A stretch of DNA of 64,000 nucleotides from Meandrina meandrites. Lineage: Eukaryota; Cnidaria; Anthozoa; Scleractinia; Meandrinidae. The DNA lies in NCBI GenBank assembly GCA_963693305.1, contig OY855911.1, positions 27,035,439 to 27,099,438 on the forward strand. The letters run 5' to 3'. Shown one piece after another: positions 1 to 11,300 of the stretch (the first letter of the stretch is position 1; every line of letters begins with the position of its first letter). Made by a program: the position numbers and the translations under genes. The notes beneath the pieces are model-generated. The model saw nothing but the letters and a program-made list of their open reading frames with translations. It ran no database searches and was not told the origin of the DNA.

Positions 1-179
1 CTTACTCTGTCTGATGATCATAAAAGGATTGATATCTAGCACAAAATCCACTAGTACTAATTGTCCACGACGCCTTTACAATAAGAAAGGTACCATCAAC
101 GGAAAAACTAGATACAAGCTAGTGGAAAAGTCTAAAAAGAATGAAATCAACCACACCGAGGTTTGATTTCATGACTTAC

Positions 180-275
180 ACTCCGAATACCACATGCCGT
201 CCCATCAAGAGGTCTTAAGACGCGGGAAATACAGGAATAGCCATCTGGAGTGCAGAAAAGAGAACCGCAATCACT
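180..275 (-). CDS. ADAMTS-like gene, disintegrin-like exon 2 (last in window)
   Basis: 96 bp, phase 0 to 0. Encodes SDCGSLFCTPDGYSC, then RPLDGTACGIRS, the 'CxxLxC...DGTxCG' disintegrin-like signature. Acceptor tttttttctcag, donor gtaagt. The next exon lies beyond base 1; bases 1-179 show no further exon. Confidence 0.85.
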
Positions 276-1527
276 CTGAGAAAAAAAAAGACAATTATAA
301 TGATGAATTTCTTGAATATTCTTACAACGTATACTCAGAATAAATGCACGGTACAAGCTTCATGAGTGAAGGCCCTACGTGCACACAGTCATACATCACC
401 TATCGTTGAATTATATTTGCTTTCCTTGTCTCGTGTACTTTGCTAACTCGATGTACTTGGCATTCAAGAGCAAGATGCTAGAAACGCAAATTTAGTTCAA
501 AAACAGGTGATGTGTGACTCGGAACACTTATGCACTAAAAGCACAATATTGTGATGCAGAAATGGCGAAGAAGCGCAGTATTAGTACTTCAGAAGGTTTG
601 GTGGGGTCAAGCATAATTTGCTTAACAAAGTTTTAACTGAATCACATTCAGCCAAAGATCTTTCAGCTTTCTCTTATTTCATTATTTCTGTCTGAGAGGT
701 TTCAATCTACCTAAAATTTCATTATAGCTGTGTATATTTCGCTATTTTTGAAAAGGTCACCAGTTCTACCTTTTTTTGAGGGCATCTTTTGTATTCAATT
801 CCATACTGGAGTTGGCACTGCGTATCCGCGTCAACTAGTTCACCTGGAAGTCTGGTGTAGAATGAAGCAGGAGGCTTGGGGCGGGTTGAGGAAGGAGCGT
901 CATCCAAACATACCGAATTACTGTTCCTTAACAGTTAACGAAAACAGTTAAATGCATGACATCAATGTATTGTGACAGATTTTGAAATAATTTTGCTGGT
1001 ACGAATAGAATGAACTGATGACTGGCGCAGGACCACAAACATACTAGAATCTATGAAATATCTAATCAGCCAAAAACAGATTTGCAAATAGATTAAGCAA
1101 GGCTAATGATTTCTTACGTGGAGCACTAGAAGCGACAAATGCCTTGCTTACTTTCTTTAGAAATAGAATTTTCGAATCATTATTTGCTTTAGACCCGGAG
1201 GCATACGAAAAATAGCTTTTTGCTTGGTTCTAAAGTAATGATCCCAGAAAGAAAATTATGAATTATGTGACGGTCTATATTCTTGGTAGAAAAACTTACA
1301 TTAGAAAGTCCTGAACTTTCTCCATACTGCACGAAGACCATTCCACGGACCCAGGCCCCCCTTGCAGGACACTGGACATTAGATTGACATGATTGGGGCA
1401 ATTGTTTCCTTCAGAATCATGACCTACACCCAGGCTGTGAAAAGAACCCAAAATTTATAATCGGACGTAATACTGGATAATGACATTTATCTACATGTAT
1501 TATCTCGGATCGCATCATCATCGTCAC

Positions 1528-1587
<60 letters not shown>

Positions 1588-4500
1588 AACAGTCATCGTC
1601 ATCGTCATTGTCATCATCATCGTCGCCGTCGTCATTGTCTGCCCAGAAATCCAAGCTCCATGCCTCACACAAACGTCCCTTTTTCCTCCTATCTCCAGGC
1701 AACCATGAACGTGCAGTGTGCTGGTTCGCACACTGATCTACTCTGATTAAGACCACAAGCCAGCCCTAGCCAGCCTTTGTTGTCGTATATACTTACATAC
1801 AATTGTTCTGCAAAGAGTGCAGACTAAGCGGCCCTTTACAATTTTAACATTTTGTCACCAAACATTGTTTACTCACTTGTGCGCTGTTTCGTGTGCGATG
1901 ATATAAGCAGTCTGAAGACCGTTTTCTCCCACCACGCTGACTATATCGTTTGAACGGCAAATTCCACCATATACTGCTAAAGCTAAAATTGTAAAAAGAA
2001 AATGGAATGGAAATCAAAAAAGCTTCAGCTAATGGATGTTCTAAGCTCCAGGAATGGAACGGAGTATTTTTTATGATCCTTATTCCATTATAAAAATTGA
2101 TAAATCATTAATCAGCTCATAAATTTGCGATAATAAAGATGAGACACATTTCAGCTTACCTCCAGATTTTCCGCTTTAAGGATAAAAATGAAAATGATAA
2201 TTAATCATTATTATATGATTTAAGTGCTTATATTCTCTTACTTTCTACCTCTTTAGCCCTTTTCTACGACAATTTTGGGGTTTCCTTTGAATTACTCAGT
2301 AGTGTTGTAAATTACAATTAAAAGGCTTTTAAACGTCCTACAATATAGCTCCTTTCTTTAAGTATCAGCATTGTGAAGTAACATACAGTTGTTTCGAAAC
2401 ACATTGTTCTTCAGAAGCGGAAAATCGTAGGCGATAATGCCGATAGGTATCGTGGGTGTGAAAGTTACCACTATTTGGTCAAAATTAAAGGTGTTGTGAG
2501 ATCATTTCCCTTATGTCGCACTGAAACACCGTGAACGGCAACCAAGAAATGGTAACGTGGGTATGTAAAGGGTAAAGTCTGCGTCGAGCCAAGTGTCCAT
2601 ACTGCCGAGGCTTATCCCAGTTTCCGTAGCATGAAGCGACTAGGAGTATTTCTACTCCCCCCCCCCCCCCCCCACCTTTGATGGGATGCTAGTCCATCGC
2701 AGGGTTATCCCCAGCATTATTTCGCCGGTACCCATTTATACACCTGGGTAGAAAGAGGCACCACGAGAGTAAATTGTCTTGCCCAAGAACACAACACAAT
2801 GACCCCGGCCAGGGCTAGAACACAGACCTCTCGATCCGGAGTCAAGCATGCTAACCATTAGGCTACCGCACCTTCCAATGGCAACATACCACTACCCATA
2901 ACACCGCACGGCATTCTTGCGTACGCTTTTAAGCTTCCATAAAGGGCGATTTACACAGTACGACTTTCTCGCATGGGACAAGCTTATGACATCGCTGCAA
3001 TATTTACACAGACGCGCGCGTCTTTCGTGAAGATGTGGTAGGTTGATTTACACGACGCGATTCGTGTTGTAGTCATGACATAAGCTTGTCGCATGCGAGA
3101 AATTCGTAAATCGCCCTTAAAACAACCTTTCTCGAAACAGTCATAAACGATGGGGGTCGACAGAGTTTAAAATAGCCGTATTCATAATCGGATGCTAGTC
3201 TATGAAATACTGGGTAACCCAAGGTGTACATACCTCTTATTAATCGAGTTCGAGGTCCGTACTGTAAAATACGGACCGAGTTTTTTCCCGTCGATTTATG
3301 GCCCAAGCGCGAAGCGCGCGGGCCATAAATCGTCGGGAAAAAACGAGGATCCGTATTTTACAGTACGGACCGAGAAAACGAGGTTAATAAGATATTTATT
3401 ATATCTCTCATTCTGGAGAAAAGAAACCATTTCAAGTCAATCGCGGCTGCATTTGAATGACGCGCGCGTCAAAAGCAAGAAGAAAGCGAATTTTATTGGC
3501 TTACGAAAACCGTTTGCAGTTGGCTCGCAGAGACGTGAATCCAAACTTCAGACGTTTAATTTTACGATTAATTCGTGTACCTCCTTTCCTATCCGGCCGT
3601 TTTCAAAATAATAAGCGGACGTCGTTAAAAATTTGCTGAAGAGATCGTCAAGAACAGCAGCAGGTACGTTGTTTTGAATGTTTTGTTCGTTTACTCTCGA
3701 CTAGCCTGCAAATACAGCCGCCTCTCATTCCGGGGGTGATGAGAGACGGCTGTATTCGCAGGCTAACTCTCGAAAAAACTCTTTAAATCTTGTTCATTCA
3801 GAATTCGACTTCTCTACCTTTCGGCAGAGAGAAAATTGTCAAGTTTCTGCCTCGTGTGATGCTCGGGGTCGGGGACGCTTTCAGTTTCTAAAAGATCTGA
3901 AAAGTCTAGTTTGAATTTTGTAAGACTCTGTTCTTTTCGCTTTTGTTTCTCAAAATGTTTTGTCCGAATGCTGATGTTTTCAGAGTAGCTTTCAAAATTT
4001 TCGTTGTAAGAGATTTTGATAAACAAAACTTATCGCATCAGGAGAACTCTCAAATTTCGCGGGCCGTACTGTAGAATACGGCCCGTAAAATTGACCAATC
4101 ACAGCGCGCCTACTGTCTTAGAGATATAATAAATGATAATATGACCACCAACAGGGTGTAATGTGGCTGGTGTAAATTAAAAATTAAACTTCCCGTCAAC
4201 TTCTGTTGTTTGCGTTAAGGTGAACACAACTGACAAATTGGCCGGTGACATGAGGTGTGCGACAAATTCAGTCTGCAGACCAGTAGTCTTTGCAAGTATA
4301 GAGCGCTACTCGGGCTAACCGGAAAGTTATTCAGGCGACCCAGAGCGCTAATCAGGCTAACTGGAAAGTTATTCAGGCTACCCAGAGCGCTATTCAGGCT
4401 AACCGGGAACGTTATTCAGGCTAACCAAAGCGCTATTCAGGCTAACTGGAACGTTATTCAGGCGACCCAGAGCGCTATTCAGGCTAACTGGAAAGTTATT

Positions 4501-7500
4501 CAGGCTAACCAGAGTGCTATTCAGGCTAACCGAAGTGCCAGCCTACATTGGGCGCACACCAGATGACATGGCAGCCTTCAGTATATTCTAGGGTGGATTT
4601 CCACTGGGCTCATTCCTATCGTTGTTGAAAAGTTCTGTTTAGCCGTGGCTTGTACTTGAATAATCGGCCATGCAGAATTTACTAACCTGCGAACAAGAAC
4701 AGCTAAGTCGAATTGCAATGGATCAGATTCGTCATCTCTGTTGTTATTACGAGCCCATGCTTCTACGTTCTTGATTACAGTTCTGTGACTGATACTTGAA
4801 TTAGACGGATCAACACCAAGCTGTAACACGAAATAACGTAATATATCTCGCTGTCATTGACGGGTTAAAATGAAGTATCGAAAAACACAAATTAGACGTA
4901 ATTACAAACGATCAGTCTGTATGGCCCCTATAGCATCTCGGAGCTTCTATCCGAGAATGTTTTTGATTGCTTTCGTTGGTTAAGGTTACGGGTCAGAGTG
5001 AAGTGTAGTTTAGTGGGAATATTCGTTGCCGCTATTTGAAGATTATACCGCATGTTTGAAAATGCTTTAGCCTTAACCCTCTCACGGGGTTTATTGGATG
5101 CCACCCTTTCGAAATTTTTTTCCAAATTTTGAAAAGTAGATTTACCCTGTGACCCTAAACTTTCAGTAATTGTTCAGTAGCTGTTCATTCATCAAAATTT
5201 TGATGTGTCAACCATGTGTCCATGGCTTTTGACAATTCATGGCGACTGCATGTTTATTTGCATTTTTTGACAGTTTTCGAAGCACAATTGCAGAATTACT
5301 CTATTTTTATATTCCATAAAAACTTTGACTTGCTTTTCTATCAATTGCCATTATTTATCAAAGTTTATTTTCCTTTTTTTTTCGCTTGTTTAATCTTACT
5401 TTATTTTTGTTAAAGTCTAGTTACTGATGTAGTTTCACTTATATCCTAAATTCTTAATATCAATGTAACTGTGAGTTGTAAAACTGTCAATAAAGAACAC
5501 GTTTAAAAAATCTTAGTTAAATCCAAAATTGCGGGTCAAACACAGCCAACAAAAGTTGTGTTACCTTGCAGAGCATGCTCAGGGCGTAATAAATACAGAG
5601 AAATGTAATGAAGCCCTCTTTTCGGAATTGACCCTGCACCAAATCTGACAACATATAATAGGTGGTTACGTGTGTTCCTTGCAACTAACCAATAGAAACA
5701 TTGCAATGACGTGTATGAGCACAAAACAAAAGTTGTGCACGGTCACTGACCTTCCAACATAAATCTTGACCTCACTGTTTGCTCCTTTGATGTTAACCGG
5801 GCTTCATAACCATATAACTTTATTCACTATGCTCAGGGTTACGTAGTAAATGTAAAATAAATTCTGATGTGTCTCATTAGAGCGAAACCCTTAGGGGACT
5901 TCCCATCAATCCACTCCCCCACGGAATAATTGTGTGGTTATTAATTATTAATTAAATAAAGTATGTATGTATGTATGTACCTTGTACAACCGACGGTTAA
6001 CTTTAGAATAGGTTATAACGTATTAATAAATAAACGCAAGATTGCCATAAATAATAATGTATTTATCTGAAAAAAAAAATCATTTATTTGATCACAGCCT
6101 CGTTAAGTATTTGTTGTTGTTAATGTGCGGCTCATAAGATTCATCAGTATAAGAATTAGTTACCTCTTCATTTTTAACAAGGACAAGCCGCGTTATTACG
6201 TAGTTGATTTTTATGTCTCCGATTGATGCGTCTTGGAAAATTCCGTCTGTCTGTGGAATATAATTAAAAGAGATGACAGTTGATACTTACTCATAATGTT
6301 AATTATCATCCTAAAACTGTTCAATTAATCAATTGTCAGAACTTCGATGTCATCCAGGAGAGGATCCAGGATTTTTCTAAGGAGGGGGTGCACATAGTTT
6401 TTCTTTTTTTTACAGAATACCAGTTGTATTTGAAAGCCGCACGGTCTTCTCAGGAGCTGGGAGGGGAGGGTGAGGGGGGGGGGGGGGGTGCGCACGCCTT
6501 TACCCTCCCCCTAGATCCGCCCCTGTGATCTTCTTGCTTTACTATCTTCTTCCGCTTCTGATTCTCACTTTAAGATTTACACAATAATTCCATCCTTAGC
6601 TACAGATTTCCACATAACTTTGAAAGGTTTTTCACTCACAATACTTCCTATTAGCAATAGGAATTCCTCAGTCTTGTCTCCATGGGCGACAGCAAATTGT
6701 TCATCCGCAAGCAATGCAACCTCCAAGTACTTATTTGTTATTCCAGTGTGGCTGCTATCTTCTTTTAGCTGGCTTGGCGACTCTAAGCTGCTCACATCTC
6801 TTTTTGCTAAAGCGATTGTGTCTGATTAAATTTAGTTAAGAGAAAAACGAGTAATGAAAGAGTGAATCATGATGTCATGAGTGAATCATGATGACGTCGC
6901 CGCCGTCGTCGTCGTCGTTTTCATCATCATCACTTTATATGCCACAAAAGAAGAATTGCTAATTAAAATTTGAATAGTTTAGGTTGGGCGAAGAGACATC
7001 CAGAAAACCACCAGACTTGTAGAGGAGGCCAACTCGGTTTTCAATATATTTTGTGTTTATACTGTGAATGTGCGGCTTGGCTTATTTAGTATCATTTCAT
7101 TAAAAATTCAATCATCTTTTTCTTAAGAGTTGGAAAGCTTGCTGAACCAGGGAGGGATATTGGGAGAGAATTCAAAATTTTAGGACATTGGTAGCGTATC
7201 GTAAACTGATTAAGGTTATTTGTTGAAAATACGAATTGAAAATACGACGCGCAGCGAAGTGCTTTTGACGAACCTCGAGGTGTTTGCAAATGTAATGAAA
7301 ACCTCTTTTGAGTGTGTGTGATATACCTTTTCAGTCGAAATTAAAATTAAGGAGTATATTGAGACGGTGTTCTTTCTCTTAGTTTTATGAATTATTAATG
7401 AGTTTGAGAAAGTAGTTTCTTGAAAGGCGTTAAGACTCTCTTATCTTTATAAGGCAGTAAGGGATTAGCTAACTCGGATTAATCTGCGCTTCCTCTCACC

Positions 7501-8273
7501 TTGTTTCGTTTGACACTGTATGCCTTCCTGAGATGATCTTCTATATACCAAATGTGGTCTTGCCCCTTCCTTGCTTTTGAAATGCCAAGCCAGACGTGCG
7601 GGCAGAGGGTGGATCAGAAGTGTGTCACGTGATCGTTTTACTATACCGTTCTGTATAACAATAACATCAGCCACGTGTTAGCTTAGCTCATTAGCTAACT
7701 AATGGCAAATTCGCAATCTGATTGGCTAAGCTAGGCAGGTGCCTTCTATCGACTGATGAAGGCACGGCCGGTTTCTGGCGCAACATTGTTGAACGTAATT
7801 GAACAAAGCCGTCGATAAATCAGTTTTACCGATCTAAATATCGATCCTCTGTTGGCTTTCGGTTTCTAGTTGGCACAGCTCGTGACTTCGCACTTCGTTA
7901 ACTATCAATCGATGTCTCGATGACCCCGAGTTCGTACCAAAATAATTAAGTGGGCCGCACAAATTGCATGATATATATAATGCGTTCGGTTAACGGAAGT
8001 TTGGTAACAAAGTTATGGGAACTTTAGATATTTTTGTACATGAACTAGTGTTTAGAATGTACTTTCGACTGGTTTCTTTGTTTCACGGCTCGCTCCTCGA
8101 TTTTTGTAAAGCCCCTTTCTCTTCACAACACGATTTCTACATACATAAGCTAGAACTGGAAGTGCTCTTTTGTTCTAATCGCTGTCTTAAACTTTCCGTT
8201 CCTGTGTTGCAGTAAGGTAAGCGCTATCTGTGTGGCTAACGTTGGTTCTTATCTTTTTAAAGCTAATCAGAGT

Positions 8274-8341
<68 letters not shown>

Positions 8342-11300
8342 CAATGACTCTGCACTGTGAGATGATGCAATACAATGATAATAATAACAACTTTATTTCC
8401 GTGTCAAAGTATTTAGCTATAAAGTAAGCTAATTGGGGATAGCTAACCACTTCAAATTAATCTAGAGTACTAACACTATTTTGTATACAGTGTATGAATA
8501 TAAAAGTGAACTAATTTAAAAAGAACATTAGGACGATGTGTAAGCAGATTTACCAGTATGCAATATTCGTAAGTTAAAAAGTTTGCAGTAACTAGTTATT
8601 TGCAAGCATATACATAGTGCTATTTTACAAAATGTTACACATTTATGCACCGTCGAAGGCAACACTCTTTTTAAAGCCAACTTCAATCAATTAACTATTC
8701 CATGCAATGTATACAGTTAACAGGGTTAAACCCGTTCTTACCAGTCCGTCCGTAACACTCAATACCACCATTGAATCTGGGTCCGAAGCTACTTTTCCAG
8801 TTACAAACGAGTTTCTAGAGACTGGTTTTGTAACTTTTCGACCTGTTTCGTCACGTGTTTCCAACTGCAGACCAGGAGCCATGAAATTCGTGTTTCGTTT
8901 AAGGCATAGATCCAGTTTTTCTCCCAAGACGTTGATTATGTAACGGTAGCATGACGTTACGTTGCCGTTATCGTCCTCAACAAGACTTCGTTTCGATCGG
9001 TGGTTCAGGGAATATGTGACAAAACTGCCTTCATCGTTTGCCTCAAATGGTAACCCGACGTCGTATTCAGGAACTGACAAAAAATGAACAGGCAGATATC
9101 ACAGGTTAACTCTTGATTATTGCAGTAAGTAGGTTTTTTGGGGGGATTATTTTATATCCCTGGGTAAAGCTCCGAAACTATCGACCCTCCGTTCCCCCCT
9201 TTCTGTTTTCTTTGTTATAATGCCCATGCGATCATCACGTGCACTGTTATGGGTGTTGGCGGCGGTATTGCTACAATCCCCCGTAACTTACATAAAATAT
9301 AATACATAACACGTAGGACACTGCAAACGTAACGATGGTTGCCAAAATATAATTACATTTATATTTTCAGCTTTTGATTTGTCACGTCGCTGTGAGCGTT
9401 TCTTTTTTTTTTAACAAAATTAATTAAGAATGGATCTAATAAAAAATTCAAAGCAACAAGAGACTTAAAAATTCAAAATATCAAATAAAACGGCCAGAGG
9501 ATGTCTGACTTGTTTTATGTGTTCTTTGTAAACTTTATTTCTAAATAGAGGGTCTCTCGGTTAAATTTTACCGATGTTTACGGTTGACGGTTATTAAAAG
9601 GAAATTTCTTCCATGAGTTGAAGATAATTGTAACTTTTAAGTTAAAAGTGTTTTTTAATATCAATCTTTGTGTTCTGGAGGTTGTTTTGATCTTTCCGTG
9701 ACGAAATCAAGTAAAATGTCCAAAACGTACCCCAAGACTTCTAATTATTTTTTTTATTAGTGTAGTTAATCATTAATAAAATGTTAATATTTTATACCTG
9801 AAATAGTTTTAGATGGGAAAACTATAAAGTGAGTACATTTGGGAACATTGTAACTGGTAACGTCCAAGATGAACAGCTGAAATTACGAGATTTTAAAGAC
9901 CTTGAAACCGTTTTGACGGCTAATTTTTGGCCGGTTGACTGTAAAAATTAGTACCCGTTTTTGACGGTTGAAAGTTAAATTTAAGGCCGTTTGACGCCGG
10001 CTCACGGTTAACCCCGTTGAGACCCTCTAAATATGCTTCTCTACAGAGAGGATCAATACAAGTTTGACAAGATAATAATAATCATACCGCTGGACAGCTG
10101 CTCCACTCCGAAAAAGTGTTTTATTTCCTCTCTTGTCATTAGATGATGAAGTGGCTGCAATGACGGAAGGAAAGAAGTGTTAGAGATCTCTCAAAATAGC
10201 ACGGAACGAATAGAACCGTGATACTGATCAGAGTCAATTTCCTATACCACATGATGTAATATATCAATATGTGGCTGTTAGCTATCATTGTTCATCACTT
10301 TTGTCTAGACTATATTTTCAGTGTTAGTCTTGATACGTTAAGGAACTAAGTCAGGATATGTTTAAATATATTTTGCGGTGTGCAAAATCGCCCTAAAATC
10401 GAAAGAAACTTAAGCCAAACACGATACCTTGCAATCTTTCTGTATTACAGAAATTATGGATCTTTATTGAGGGAAGTTACGTGTTACCAGATTGCATGTC
10501 GCGGCTTTAACGTTAAGAGTTCGAAAATAACTTCTTACTGAATATTTTAATGATTCATTTTGTGGTACGTTTGAGTGTCATTTTCATACGATAACAACAA
10601 CGGCAGGATCGATTCTCATAGAACACTGGTTGACGAATGTAGTTTACTAAAGTAGAAAAATACCGGCAAGTGTGTTATATTAAACAAAAAAAATATGAAG
10701 ATTTGGGAAGATTTAGATCAGACGGAACTTAAAAAATTGTGCCATATTTTGTCTACCCTTACTTCACTATAACTATATCTAGTTTCTTTTTTGGGAGTGG
10801 TTAATTAATGTTATCCGATAGATTGAATCTTTTAATGGACCGGGATATCCATATCCGTGTGTGAAGTTTACACTATCTAATTATTTTAGCTGCGAGTCAG
10901 AACACGTACGATTCTGAAGATCACGTAAATGAACAAATGAATGAATAACGTTATTTAAGTGTCAGGGAGGTATTTAGCTTCCCAGCTCATCGTGAAAACT
11001 CTACATTATTCTCTTACATTTCTGTTCTATTAAAAATGCAAAGAGGAATTGTATCGAGCTCTCGCAGAGTACCTGTAAGCATGCCTTGCGACACAGAATG
11101 GCGAATTTTAGCAATAGTGGGAGACTAACAAATTGAATAGGAAAAAAAAACTTCAAGGTAACAACGAAAAAGGTTTAGAGTTGAAAAACTAAAACAGAAG
11201 CTTTCAGACTCGACGGCTTTGTGTCACAGTGATATTTCTAAAGAAACATAACCATAAACGAGGGGAAGACAATTTATTCAGTGTTATAAACCATACATAT

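Noticed and set aside
1417..1756. Overlapping frames encoding poly-His, poly-Met and poly-Asp
   Set aside because: They are translations of a CAT microsatellite in an intron.
4255..4566. 103-codon frame with repeated SAIQAN units
   Set aside because: It is a minisatellite read in a length-compatible frame; no start context or family.
8187..8450. Poly-Leu / poly-Asn frames
   Set aside because: Translation of (AAT)n.
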